The position numbers and the translations under genes are program-made. Under the pieces are notes generated by a model. It made no database searches and was not told the DNA's origin. It saw only the letters and a program-made list of their open reading frames with translations. From assembly GCA_002421905.1 (NCBI GenBank), contig DISK01000005.1, positions 94,434 through 158,433 of the forward strand: a DNA stretch of 64,000 bases, given 5' to 3'. The stretch is from Micavibrio sp. UBA6212. Lineage in GTDB: Bacteria; Pseudomonadota; Alphaproteobacteria; Micavibrionales; Micavibrionaceae. Below, one piece after another: positions 8,663 to 17,226 of this stretch (the stretch's first letter is position 1; each line of letters starts with the position of its first letter).

Positions 8663-9105
8663 AACGGTTTAACGACGGCAAGCAAAACGATCACAATCAT
8701 CAAAACCGTCGGAACTTCATTCCATACTCGATAGAATTTATCCGATCTGGTATTTTCATCCCGTTCGAATTCTTTTCTCCATTTGGCAAACATTCCATGG
8801 ACTCCTCCCATCAAAAGAAGCAGCCCCAATTTTCCATGCATCCAGCCATTTGAAAATAAAGACGGGTTGGCCCAGAACATTAATCCTCCAAATAATAAAG
8901 CAGCAATAAAAGCCGGATTAATAATAAAGCGCAGCAATTTACGCTCCATCACCTTGAACGTCTCGGACATTTGTGAACCTTTCGGCGCTTCAACGTGATA
9001 GATGAACAGCCGTGGTAAATACAACATCCCCGCCATAAACGAAATCACTGCGATAATATGTAACCCTTTAATCCATAGATAATATTCTAGTAAAAAATCC
9101 TGCAC
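8659..9105 (-). CDS. hemJ: Protoporphyrinogen oxidase HemJ
   Basis: A 148-residue four-helix membrane protein of the HemJ (UPF0093) family, which oxidises protoporphyrinogen IX to protoporphyrin IX where HemG/HemY are absent. Conserved features visible are YLWIKGLHIIAVISFMAGM with the key His, YLPRLFIYH, the WMHGKLGLLLLMGGVHG segment and the terminal VKPF. It starts at a GTG with AAGGC upstream. It lies on the opposite side of the origin from hemE and hemH and completes the last haem steps with them. Confidence 0.93.
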   Translation of the reverse strand: MQDFLLEYYLWIKGLHIIAVISFMAGMLYLPRLFIYHVEAPKGSQMSETFKVMERKLLRFIINPAFIAALLFGGLMFWANPSLFSNGWMHGKLGLLLLMGGVHGMFAKWRKEFERDENTRSDKFYRVWNEVPTVLMIVIVLLAVVKPF

Positions 9106-9206
9106 GATGCTTGCCTTATGTAAAAGTTAACTCTTCCTCAATCACTTATATATAAAATAGGGGAGAAATTAAGAAAGCATAAATCATTGTGTAATAGGGG
9201 TTGGAT

Positions 9207-9599
9207 ATGTCTGATTTTACAGTAGAAGATACAGTTTCGGCCTTTAAGCAATGTGGCGCAGACATTGGTGAAAACGGCCTGCGGGCAAAAGTTGCCACCG
9301 AATTGATCAATATGGACTCAAAACCAGAGGCCGTTGCAACTTACGCCAAAATGGATGGGCCAAAAGATGCAAAATGTGTGATTGATACACTGAATGGTCG
9401 TCATGAAGAGCCTTCAGCATACGAAAGAATGAAGGACTTTTTGAAAGAAACTTTTAAAGCCGCTATACACCCGGTCGATACAATCGAACAAGCAAGACAG
9501 ACCGCTGTAAGTGCTGCCCAAAAAGAATTTGCGGATGTTAAGAAAAATTATTCCGCAACAGCGAGAACTGATAACGAATTAAACAAAATGAAGTTATAA
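9207..9599 (+). CDS. Unknown small soluble protein
   Basis: A 130-residue mostly helical protein with no signal peptide or known motif. The N-terminal two thirds is acidic and has Cys near residues 11 and 51; the C-terminal third is polar and helical (QARQTAVSAAQKEFADVKK), coiled-coil-like. AGGGG lies upstream of the ATG. It is a single gene between hemJ (divergent) and pyrF (convergent). Confidence 0.6.
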   Translation: MSDFTVEDTVSAFKQCGADIGENGLRAKVATELINMDSKPEAVATYAKMDGPKDAKCVIDTLNGRHEEPSAYERMKDFLKETFKAAIHPVDTIEQARQTAVSAAQKEFADVKKNYSATARTDNELNKMKL

Positions 9600-9613
9600 A
9601 CTTTAATAAAACT

Positions 9614-10321
9614 CTATTCCAAAGAGCGATATATCTCTTTTGCCGCAAGTGCTGGGTCCTCTGCACTTGTGATTGGGCGTCCTATTACCAGATGTGTTGC
9701 ACCTGCATTGACCGCCTCTTGCGGTGTCATGACTCGCTTTTGGTCCTGAGTTGCAGATCCGGCTGGTCGAATTCCAGGCACCATCAAAACAAAATCAGAT
9801 CCCAAATTTTGCCGCAGCAAAGAGATCTCCTTTGCCGAACAAACAACGCCCGCCAGTCCGCAATTGTTCGTCAATCTAGCCAGACGTAAAACCTGATCTT
9901 CAACCTTTTCGTCCTTCCCGACATCTTGCAAAGACTTTTGATCCATCGAAGTTAAAACAGTGACCGCCAAAAGCTTAGGGGCAGCAATGCCCAATCTTGA
10001 AGATTCCTCCAAGACCGCATCAAGTCCAGCCTTCATCATATCTGCACCCCCCGATGCATGAAGATTAAGATACTGAACATCCAAACGGGTAACGGCCCGC
10101 AATGCCCCAGCCACGGTATTGGGAATATCATGAAATTTCAAATCGAGAAAAACAGGAATATCTGGGCAAGCATTACGAATGGATTGAATTCCAGATGGGC
10201 CATGACTCATAAAAAATTCTAGACCCAGCTTGACACCACACCCCGCTTCAGAGACACACGAAGATAGAGAAACGGCACGGGATAAATCCGGAGTATCTAT
10301 CGCACAAAAAATTTTACTCAT
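9614..10321 (-). CDS. pyrF: Orotidine 5'-phosphate decarboxylase
   Basis: A 235-residue TIM-barrel enzyme converting OMP to UMP, the last step of pyrimidine synthesis. The active-site signature FLDLKFHDIPNTV carries the Asp-Lys-Asp catalytic set. LGLEFFMSHG, the LLAVTVLTSM strand and the phosphate-binding ending VIGRPITSAEDP are also present. It follows lapA after 16 nt and is the last gene of the ihfB-lapA-pyrF run. Length fits the short bacterial form. Confidence 0.96.
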   Translation of the reverse strand: MSKIFCAIDTPDLSRAVSLSSCVSEAGCGVKLGLEFFMSHGPSGIQSIRNACPDIPVFLDLKFHDIPNTVAGALRAVTRLDVQYLNLHASGGADMMKAGLDAVLEESSRLGIAAPKLLAVTVLTSMDQKSLQDVGKDEKVEDQVLRLARLTNNCGLAGVVCSAKEISLLRQNLGSDFVLMVPGIRPAGSATQDQKRVMTPQEAVNAGATHLVIGRPITSAEDPALAAKEIYRSLE

Positions 10322-10337
10322 AAAACTCCACCAAAAT

Positions 10338-10643
10338 TCAGGATGCTAAATCTGTTGATCCGGATATTTTTTTCAACTCTCTTTTTTTCTTACGATAATC
10401 ACTTCGCATGTCTGCTCCATTGAACCAGATAATCAAGGATCCCCATAGAAAACCGAACAGAACTGAAAGAAAAATCACAACACCAAATGGCACTGTGAAT
10501 TCTGTCCAGATCGGATAAAGAGAGACAGAGACATTCTCTCTGTTCGCAAGGACAATCCAAAACAAAAAACCGGAAAAAATAACAGTTGAAAGAATTTTTA
10601 GAACCGCGGCCACAATAAATCTATGCCTCTTGTGAAGAACCAT
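10338..10643 (-). CDS. lapA: LapA-domain (DUF1049) inner-membrane protein
   Basis: A 101-residue protein with two membrane helices (about 15-35 and 50-72) and a charged, basic cytoplasmic tail, the layout of lipopolysaccharide assembly protein A. In E. coli LapA works with LapB in envelope/LPS control; whether it does so here is inference. The start lies within the end of ihfB (23-nt overlap), an order seen in many proteobacteria. No lapB is in view. An alternative start further in cannot be excluded. Confidence 0.8.
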   Translation of the reverse strand: MVLHKRHRFIVAAVLKILSTVIFSGFLFWIVLANRENVSVSLYPIWTEFTVPFGVVIFLSVLFGFLWGSLIIWFNGADMRSDYRKKKRELKKISGSTDLAS

Positions 10644-10920
10644 CTTTATTCAGGCGTTCACGTAATTCTTTACCTGTTTTGAAAAAGGGCAAACGTTTTT
10701 CATCAACTGAAACAGATTCACCTGTACGGGGATTGCGTCCAACCCGTGCCGCCCGTTCCTTGACAGAAAAAGTCCCGAAACCGCGTAATTCTACACGATC
10801 GCCTTTAACCAGCGCATCTGTAATACCACCAAAAAAAGCATCAACGACTTTTTCAATATCGCGCAAATACAAATGGGGATTGCGCTCAGCCAATACTTGA
10901 ATCAATTCCGAACGGGTCAT
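10621..10920 (-). CDS. ihfB: Integration host factor beta subunit
   Basis: A 99-residue HU/IHF-fold DNA-bending protein. It begins TRSELIQVLAERNPHL and has the beta-arm signature GRNPRTGESVSV, with VELRGFGTFSVKERAARVGRN preceding the Pro that intercalates in DNA. The IhfB assignment over HU rests on the TRSEL start and RVELRGFGTF. The ATG has GGAG ten nt upstream. It is the first gene of the ihfB-lapA-pyrF run and lies about 0.8 kb from the proposed origin. IHF bends origins in E. coli and Caulobacter, but the pairing here may be incidental. Confidence 0.94.
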   Translation of the reverse strand: MTRSELIQVLAERNPHLYLRDIEKVVDAFFGGITDALVKGDRVELRGFGTFSVKERAARVGRNPRTGESVSVDEKRLPFFKTGKELRERLNKDGSSQEA

Positions 10921-11072
10921 CTTCTGTCTCCAGTATAAGAACAAAGAAATTTCAGATAGATCATGAAACGATTATTACAACAGAGTCAAGAAAGAAGCTC
11001 CGCTTTTTTCCTCATAATTGACTGAAAATAAAAGAAAAGACTGATTTTAATTAATATGTATTACAAAATCCC

Positions 11073-11690
11073 CTATTGCCCGAACGTATCATCCAAAACA
11101 GGCATATCTTCAATCAACAAAGATTCATTCGATAATTGAACCAGCCCGTCCGGTTTAACCAACACATCGGCTTGAAACAGGGAATCCCGAAACATCATTT
11201 GAGCCTGCATAAAGAAAGACCCATCCCCTTTATCAGAAGAATGGAATGCAATCGGCTTGATCAATTTTGAAATTGATTTGCGGGCAGCTGGAGGAGGTTC
11301 CTCACGCCATGCGATATCATCGACTGTCTCAACAATAATAAACCGACCATGACGCCCACGAACGAATGTAAAGAAAAACCGTACATAATCCTTGACGGTA
11401 TCGCGTGTCAGTTCAATCGGAACCTTGGCGTTCAGTCCATAAATCGGGGTATTGGTAAAATCCATAACAACAATGTCGTTATCTTTCATCAATAAAAAAC
11501 GACGGGCTGGGGGCATGTGAGTATGATCGGCCATATCATAAAAACGATATCCCGCATAAAAAGGAAGATCCCGCGACATAATCACTGTGTTTTCAGCATT
11601 AAATGCTATCCCATCAAAAGACTTTTTGGTCTTCTCCAGAACATCCTCGACTTCCAATCGGTCAAGTTTTATATATGCATCTTGAAACAT
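11073..11690 (-). CDS. Conserved-looking unknown protein flanking the origin
   Basis: A 205-residue soluble protein with no motif I can name. It has aromatic-rich beta-type segments (LPFYAGYRFYDMADHTHMPP, YVRFFFTFVRGRHGRFIIVE). It occupies the position opposite hemE across the origin, like the hypothetical ORF RP001 beside Rickettsia oriC; whether it is that homologue I could not test. It is transcribed away from the origin. Its downstream gap to ihfB is about 150 nt, and no ribosome site stronger than a short AAGGAA is visible. Confidence 0.65.
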   Translation of the reverse strand: MFQDAYIKLDRLEVEDVLEKTKKSFDGIAFNAENTVIMSRDLPFYAGYRFYDMADHTHMPPARRFLLMKDNDIVVMDFTNTPIYGLNAKVPIELTRDTVKDYVRFFFTFVRGRHGRFIIVETVDDIAWREEPPPAARKSISKLIKPIAFHSSDKGDGSFFMQAQMMFRDSLFQADVLVKPDGLVQLSNESLLIEDMPVLDDTFGQ

Positions 11691-12171
11691 TTGATATTCC
11701 TTACAAATTTTTATTCCGCACTACTTTACTCATTCTTGAAAGCCAAATCAAAGACAAACTTTCTACGGGCTATTAAAAATGCTATATGACAAGTATATAG
11801 TTTCAAAACGCTCCGATGTGGACAAAGAAGTGGGAAATTCACTGTAAAACACTATGGATGAATTTTGAATGAATTGATCCACAATTTAGAAAAAGAAAAT
11901 ATGGCCTCAAATCCACAAGTGGAGAAAATAAAATTAGACTTTTCAAATACGGGGATATTTTTTCACTCCCCTAAGAATTTCAAGTCATGACTGAAATCAA
12001 GTCATGTGGATAAAATCGGGATAAAAAATTATCCCCGTAACTCATGCCACCTACCTACTACTAAAACCTAAAAATATATCTTTTTATAATAGAAGGTTTC
12101 TGCTTTGATGCCCCACAATTGAAAACGAAAAAATATTTCTAACTTTGAAAAAACACTGAAAAGAAAACCAA
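11691..12171. other. Putative chromosomal replication origin (oriC)
   Basis: A 481-nt gene-free, AT-rich block directly upstream of hemE, the classic alphaproteobacterial origin position. Visible sites are a perfect DnaA box TTATCCACA on the minus strand (12005-12013); TGATCCACA, identical to the Caulobacter G-box type (11875-11883); one-mismatch TTGTCCACA on the minus strand (11817-11825); a weaker AAATCCACA (11909-11917); and the palindrome GGGATAAAAAATTATCCC containing two half-matches. A 10-bp direct repeat and a very AT-rich run (12055-12095), a candidate unwinding element, follow. Conserved genes on the left point away from it. No TTAA-N7-TTAA CtrA site was seen. Confidence 0.82.
11980..12006 (+). 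repeat. 10-bp direct repeat within the origin
   Basis: TCAAGTCATG occurs at 11980-11989 and again at 11997-12006. The second copy runs directly into the perfect DnaA box. The 17-nt start-to-start spacing is near one and a half helical turns. It may be a protein-binding iteron. Confidence 0.5.
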
Positions 12172-13203
12172 ATGGCTGGAAAATTTGTACAAACGCTCAA
12201 AGGAAAAATACACCACACTCCGCCAGTCTGGTTTATGCGCCAAGCGGGGAGATACCTTCCTGAATACCTAGAAACCCGTGCAAAAGCAGGGAATTTTCTT
12301 GATCTGTGTTACAATCCGGAGCTGGCAAGCGAGGTAACACTTCAGCCAATTCGCCGCTTTGGCTTTGATGCAGCAATCCTGTTTTCCGATATTTTGGTTG
12401 TTCCTCACGCCTTAGGGCAAAAACTTGAATTCGCGCAAAATCACGGACCGCTTCTGGGAGACCTTCCCAATCTCGAACAGCTAGATTTATCCAAGTTTCA
12501 CGTGAATCTTTCCCGTGTCTATGAAACAGTTTCAACCATCCGCAACCAATTGGACAAGGAAGGGTTTTCTCAAACAGATTTGATTGGATTCTCTGGGGCG
12601 CCATGGACATTGGCTTGCTACATGGTTGATGGTCGCGGCACAAAAGATTTCAACGAAACACGGGTTATGGCCCTGAGCCAACCGGAAAAATTTTCGAAAT
12701 TGATTGAGCTTTTGACGAACTGTGTCACAGAATATCTGGCCAGACAAATCGAACAAGGTGCCAATGTTATTCAGATTTTTGACAGTTGGGCAGGCGTCTT
12801 GCCACCGGATCAATTCCGCAAGTGGGTGATTGACCCAACTCGGAAAATAGTTGCAACTTTGCAGCAAAAATATCCGGATATCCCCGTTGTCGGATTCCCG
12901 AAAGGTGCAGCTTTCCTCTACGAAGAATATGCCAGAAAAACCGGTGTAACCGCTTTGGGGTTGGATACTCAGGTTCCCCCCGAATATGGCGCGAAGTGCC
13001 TCCAAAAAATTTGTGTTGTGCAAGGAAATCTCGACCCGATGACTCTGCGAGCGGGCGGAGAAGAGCTGGATAGACAGGTTAAAAAAATTCTCAACACCTT
13101 CAAAGACAGCCCCTATATTTTCAATCTGGGACACGGTATTGATAAAGATACACCACCCGCCCATGTCGAGCGGGTCCTAGAGATCATCAGGGATACAGAA
13201 TAG
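12172..13203 (+). CDS. hemE: Uroporphyrinogen III decarboxylase
   Basis: A 343-residue enzyme converting uroporphyrinogen III to coproporphyrinogen III in haem synthesis. The N-terminal signature PVWFMRQAGRYLPEYLETR, the catalytic Asp in ILFSDILVVP, the GFSGAPWTLACYMV signature, QIFDSWAG, and NLGHGIDKDTPPAHVE near the end are all intact. It is the first gene to the right of the origin, transcribed away from it, with only a weak ribosome site. Only 1 nt separates its stop from the hemH start. Confidence 0.97.
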   Translation: MAGKFVQTLKGKIHHTPPVWFMRQAGRYLPEYLETRAKAGNFLDLCYNPELASEVTLQPIRRFGFDAAILFSDILVVPHALGQKLEFAQNHGPLLGDLPNLEQLDLSKFHVNLSRVYETVSTIRNQLDKEGFSQTDLIGFSGAPWTLACYMVDGRGTKDFNETRVMALSQPEKFSKLIELLTNCVTEYLARQIEQGANVIQIFDSWAGVLPPDQFRKWVIDPTRKIVATLQQKYPDIPVVGFPKGAAFLYEEYARKTGVTALGLDTQVPPEYGAKCLQKICVVQGNLDPMTLRAGGEELDRQVKKILNTFKDSPYIFNLGHGIDKDTPPAHVERVLEIIRDTE

Positions 13204-13204
13204 G

Positions 13205-14257
13205 ATGCAAAAAAAAACAGCGGTTATTTTATTCAATCTCGGCGGGCCTGATAAACCGAGCTCAATCAAACCGTTTTTAATAAATTTTTTCATGGATAAA
13301 AATATTATCCGTGCGCCCTATCCAGTAAGATATTTTCTCTCCCGCATGATAGCCAATAAACGCAGCAAAAATGAGGCCGGCAGTGCCTATGCAAGACTGG
13401 GTGGGAAATCCCCATTGTTGGAAAATACCATGAAACAGGCTGGTGCTATTCAGGGAGAATTGGGCCCAGATTACCGTGTTTTTGTTTGTATGCGATACTG
13501 GCACCCTATGTCAGATGAAGTTGCACAATTGGTAAAAGATTATGCTCCTGATAAAATTGTTCTGGTGCCATTATATCCGCAATATTCGACCACTACGACC
13601 AGATCATCCATTCAGGACTGGAACCGCGCTTGCAAAAAACACCATCTAAAAACACCAACATCTTTGGTTTGTTGTTACCCTTTTGATGATGGTTTTATCA
13701 AAACCTCGGTCGAAAAAATCAAACCGGTTTATGAAGAATTACAACAACAAAAGGGTAACCCGCCCCGCCTTTTATTCTCGGCCCACGGACTGCCAGAAAA
13801 GATCATCAAAGCCGGAGACCCCTATCAATGGCAATGTGAAGAGTCGGCCCGAAAAATTGTCGAAGCTCTTGGAATATACAATTTGGACTGGTCAGTTTGT
13901 TATCAAAGTCGGGTAGGGCCGCTCAAATGGATTGGCCCCAGCACGGATGAGGCTTTACACAAGGCAGCAAAAGACCGTGTTCCAGTTCTGATCTACCCCC
14001 ATGCCTTTGTCAGTGAGCATGTTGAAACGCTGGTAGAAATTGAAGAAGAGTATCGTGACGAAGCAAAAAAACTTGGTGTACCTGGCTTTGCTCGTGTTGA
14101 AACTGTTGGTACGGGCAAGGATTTTATTGCCTCACTGGCCGAGCGAATCAAAAACCAGTCCAAGCTGTCCGGATTTCCAAATTCGCAAAACCAAAGGTTT
14201 TGTCCTATGCAGTTTTCGCAATGCTGCCAAAACGAAACGGCACGTCTTGGGTTTTAG
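13205..14257 (+). CDS. hemH: Ferrochelatase
   Basis: A 350-residue enzyme inserting Fe2+ into protoporphyrin IX. It begins AVILFNLGGPDKPSS, has the metal-site His in LFSAHGLPEKI, the SRVGPLKWIGPST segment, and PHAFVSEHVETLVEIEEEY with the catalytic Glu region. The last 20 residues contain a Cys-rich CPMQFSQCC, which may be part of the [2Fe-2S] ligand set known from Caulobacter ferrochelatase. It is cotranscribed with hemE. A short hairpin without a T run covers the stop. Confidence 0.96.
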   Translation: MQKKTAVILFNLGGPDKPSSIKPFLINFFMDKNIIRAPYPVRYFLSRMIANKRSKNEAGSAYARLGGKSPLLENTMKQAGAIQGELGPDYRVFVCMRYWHPMSDEVAQLVKDYAPDKIVLVPLYPQYSTTTTRSSIQDWNRACKKHHLKTPTSLVCCYPFDDGFIKTSVEKIKPVYEELQQQKGNPPRLLFSAHGLPEKIIKAGDPYQWQCEESARKIVEALGIYNLDWSVCYQSRVGPLKWIGPSTDEALHKAAKDRVPVLIYPHAFVSEHVETLVEIEEEYRDEAKKLGVPGFARVETVGTGKDFIASLAERIKNQSKLSGFPNSQNQRFCPMQFSQCCQNETARLGF

Positions 14258-14334
14258 CCAAGTGATACCTTAGAAAACCTCATATAAGTGTAAACAAACC
14301 CTTAAAATCTGCCGCTTTGCAGCATAGTGATCTT

Positions 14335-14364
14335 TTGACATGATGTGACTGGATGTCGCATAAT
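14335..14364 (+). promoter_or_regulatory. Sigma-70 promoter for the 26-residue membrane peptide
   Basis: TTGACA and CATAAT are separated by 18 nt, a perfect -35 and a five-of-six -10. The start of transcription would be about 40 nt before the small gene, which has its own strong ribosome site. Confidence 0.6.
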
Positions 14365-14409
14365 TAAATAAGAAACAAAATATATAATAAAACAGGCAAG
14401 GAGGAACAA

Positions 14410-14490
14410 ATGCCTCAAGTTGTAAAAGCTGCATTAACGATCACAGGGTTGGTTGCTGTCTGGACTGGGGTTATCTTTTACGTCATCTAG
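14410..14490 (+). CDS. 26-residue single-pass membrane peptide
   Basis: The frame is short but is preceded by AAGGAGG, the best ribosome site in the neighbourhood, 5 nt before the ATG, and by a near-consensus promoter. The peptide has a short basic N-terminus (MPQVVKAA) and a hydrophobic helix with one Trp and one Tyr, ending FYVI. The layout resembles small accessory subunits of respiratory complexes or regulators of membrane transporters, but I recognise no family. It lies 42 nt before the cation efflux gene. Confidence 0.6.
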   Translation: MPQVVKAALTITGLVAVWTGVIFYVI

Positions 14491-14532
14491 AAAGTCCTTT
14501 CCCTAAATTTACTGTCCGGCTAATCTGGCTCC

Positions 14533-15462
14533 ATGCGTGATGCCATAAAATCATTCGTCGGACACTCTCCGGCTCTTTCCTCATCGGCAATAACTATTGC
14601 GATTGTGATTGCTCTGGTTTTTGCCAAATCTGTTGCTGTGGCCTATAGCGGCTCGGCAGCTGTTCTGTCGTCTCTGATAGATTCTTTGAGCGATATTGGT
14701 CTATCATTAATGACCCTGATCGCAGTCCGCTGGTCCTTGAAGCCTGCTGATGAAGATCATCGGTTCGGCCATGGAAAAATAGAAGGTATCTCAGCCTTAT
14801 TGCAAGCCGCATTTCTGATCGGTGGAGGATCCTTTCTATTACTGGAAGCCTTTGGGCGTTTTCTTAATCCTTCGCCAATTCATAATCATGTCTTCACGCT
14901 GTTTCTGATGGGACTATCTGTCCTGCTTTCCTTCATGATTGCTCTGGTTCAGAAGATAGGCGCCAGAAAAAGCGGTTCATTGGCAATCGAAGCAGATGCA
15001 TTGCACTACGCCTCAGATGTGGCCATCAATGGGGCTGTTTTTCTGGTTGTGTTGGTTGATTATATGGGTTGGGCCGCAAACTGGCTTGATCCTTTATGTG
15101 CATTATTGGTTGCTGGACTAATGGGACGGGCAGCTCTGCAAATTGCCGAGAAATCTTTTGCAATGTTGATGGATAAGGAACTGCCCGAAGAAACACGATC
15201 TCGCATCATTGCGATTATACGTTCCCATCCCGAAGTCCTGGGAATGCATGATCTCAGAACCACTCAATCAGGGGTAAAGTTCATAATATCTTTTGATATT
15301 GAGCTTGATCCAAGTATTCTTCTATGGTCGGCACATGAGGTGTCCCGATCAATAGAAAATACCATTCTGGCAGAATTTGAAATGGCTGAAATTATGATCC
15401 ATATTGATCCCTATGGAGACACCGAGGACAGTCGTCATCACAATGAGGTGACAAGGTCATGA
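14533..15462 (+). CDS. Cation diffusion facilitator (Zn/Fe/Mn efflux)
   Basis: A 309-residue FieF-type inner-membrane antiporter. Six helices are expected. The metal sites are DSLSD in helix 2 and HYASD in helix 5, and the HRFGHGKIEG loop is typical. The cytoplasmic C-terminal domain keeps metal-binding His residues in VLGMHDLRT and EIMIHIDP. The family exports Zn2+, Fe2+ or Mn2+; the exact ion is not decided. Its last codons overlap the glucokinase start by 4 nt (ATGA), indicating coupling. Confidence 0.92.
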   Translation: MRDAIKSFVGHSPALSSSAITIAIVIALVFAKSVAVAYSGSAAVLSSLIDSLSDIGLSLMTLIAVRWSLKPADEDHRFGHGKIEGISALLQAAFLIGGGSFLLLEAFGRFLNPSPIHNHVFTLFLMGLSVLLSFMIALVQKIGARKSGSLAIEADALHYASDVAINGAVFLVVLVDYMGWAANWLDPLCALLVAGLMGRAALQIAEKSFAMLMDKELPEETRSRIIAIIRSHPEVLGMHDLRTTQSGVKFIISFDIELDPSILLWSAHEVSRSIENTILAEFEMAEIMIHIDPYGDTEDSRHHNEVTRS

Positions 15463-16388
15463 CCATTCTTTTATGCGATGCCGGAGGAACTCATGCCCGC
15501 TTTGCTATTTCAAAAGACGGGCAACAGATTGAAGACCCTCAAAAAATAAAAATTTCCGATTTCCCTGATTTTTCGTCTATCGCATCACATTTTCTGAACA
15601 GTCAGAATGTGAAGGTGCAAGATATTACAGAGTTCCGTTTGTCTTTGGGGGATCGCAATACATGGAACATCACACAGGAAAAAATAGCGCAATGTATGAC
15701 CCGTGCGCACCTGATAAAAATTAACGACTTTGAAGCCAACGCATACGGCATTGCCTATGCCACGAATGACCAGTTTGTCTTGTTGAATAGACCAACTGGA
15801 ACAGCCAGCAAGGGCACATCAAAATGTGTCATGGGGGTTGGAACGGGTTTGGGGCATGCTTATATCATTGATACCAAAAGCGGGCCTTATATTCAAAGAT
15901 CACATGGTGCCCATATGATACCCGCAACTTTGAATCAAAGTCAGGTGGAATTATATCAGAGCTTGCAAAAATTCAAACAGGATCAGACCTGTCCTATCTA
16001 TGAAGATATGCTCTCCGGATCAGGGATATGGCATATGTATCAATTGGCTTGCGAAGCAGCCCACACCCACGTTGAATATACCGATACCAATGATATGCTC
16101 AATAGGGGGCGGAACGATCCGCTGGTGCAACAAATACTCGCTGTGTTTCATGAAAATCTCGGTATATATGCCCACCAACTGACGGCCTTCGGGTTTTCCT
16201 ATAAAGGCATATATCTAACCGGAGGGATCATCGACCGCTTGGTAGGGAATAATCTATGGGATCAGGGAAGCTTTGAAAAAACCTTCAAACAGAATAATGT
16301 TCCGATCGTTAGCGCCGATGTGGAGGCCACACCGTTATATTGGGTCAAGGATGAATATATTGCATTGACCGGCTTACTAAGGATTTGA
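15459..16388 (+). CDS. glk: Glucokinase family protein
   Basis: A 309-residue ASKHA-fold kinase of the bacterial Glk group. LLCDAGGTHARFAI is the phosphate 1 motif, KINDFEANAYGI contains the catalytic Asp, GVGTGLGHAYI is phosphate 2, and EDMLSGSGI and LTGGIIDR complete the pattern. Glucose is the expected substrate, as in the family. It is coupled to the cation efflux gene upstream and lies 3 nt before the deacetylase. The N-terminal sugar-site sequence diverges from E. coli, so another hexose is possible. Confidence 0.88.
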   Translation: MTILLCDAGGTHARFAISKDGQQIEDPQKIKISDFPDFSSIASHFLNSQNVKVQDITEFRLSLGDRNTWNITQEKIAQCMTRAHLIKINDFEANAYGIAYATNDQFVLLNRPTGTASKGTSKCVMGVGTGLGHAYIIDTKSGPYIQRSHGAHMIPATLNQSQVELYQSLQKFKQDQTCPIYEDMLSGSGIWHMYQLACEAAHTHVEYTDTNDMLNRGRNDPLVQQILAVFHENLGIYAHQLTAFGFSYKGIYLTGGIIDRLVGNNLWDQGSFEKTFKQNNVPIVSADVEATPLYWVKDEYIALTGLLRI

Positions 16389-16391
16389 AAA

Positions 16392-17225
16392 ATGAAACGC
16401 GCCTATCTGACCTTTGATGATGGCCCATCAAGCTATACCGACAGATTAGTCGATTTTTTGTGCAGCAAAAATGTTCCGGCCATTTTCTTTGTACATGGCG
16501 AAAATATGATGAAGGAACATTATTTTCCATCAATTGTCCGCGCCATTAAAAAAGGAATTGTGATTGGCAACCACTCACTTAATCATAACCGCGCATCAGA
16601 AATTGGGTTTGAAGAACAGATCCGTCAAATTATTGAAGCCCAAAAATTGATTGACCGGGCCTACCATGAAGCTGGCAGGGATCATGCACCCCGCTATTTC
16701 CGGTTTCCTCATCTGGATCGAGGTTGTGGGAATGCTCATGTGATCGATATGGCGACGGTGGAAGAACAATATCGTGATTATGTGCGCGATTTGTTTTGGG
16801 AGGGAGTTCGCATTGAAACAAAAGAACCGCCAACAGCAGGGCAAATAGAATTAAAAAACAGTCTCCAGAAATGGTTTATACAAAATGGGTTCAAAAAACT
16901 ACCCACACCGGGCGTCATTTTTCCGTGGTGGGTAAATAGTGAATTGAGCGAGGCTGTAGATTCATTGGTAACATTCTCAACTTCAGACTGGATGATGGGC
17001 CCGCGCCACGCTGGAAAAGGTCAGCTTAAAACGACTGACGCCCTAAAAAATAAGATTGATACCGACCCTTGGCTTAATCGTGAGGATAGCGCACACATCA
17101 TCCTGATGCACGACGATCGTGATCCGGCAAATGAGCAGCGAGAAGATCTGTTGACGATTACTGAAAATCTAGTTAATCATATGCTTAACTCAAACTTCAC
17201 ATTTTTGGAATTTAAGGAGACCTGA
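16392..17225 (+). CDS. CE4 polysaccharide deacetylase family protein
   Basis: A 277-residue NodB-type domain. Motif 1 is TFDDGPS with the metal-binding Asp, motif 2 is the GNHSLNH His pair, motif 3 is RFPHLDRG, and the last motif is HIILMHDD with the catalytic His. There is no signal peptide, unusual for an enzyme expected to act on peptidoglycan or exopolysaccharide, so the substrate may be cytoplasmic or the protein exported otherwise. An extra segment around residues 115-180 is not part of the core. A good AAGGA site precedes the ATG. Confidence 0.85.
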   Translation: MKRAYLTFDDGPSSYTDRLVDFLCSKNVPAIFFVHGENMMKEHYFPSIVRAIKKGIVIGNHSLNHNRASEIGFEEQIRQIIEAQKLIDRAYHEAGRDHAPRYFRFPHLDRGCGNAHVIDMATVEEQYRDYVRDLFWEGVRIETKEPPTAGQIELKNSLQKWFIQNGFKKLPTPGVIFPWWVNSELSEAVDSLVTFSTSDWMMGPRHAGKGQLKTTDALKNKIDTDPWLNREDSAHIILMHDDRDPANEQREDLLTITENLVNHMLNSNFTFLEFKET

Positions 17226-17226
17226 G

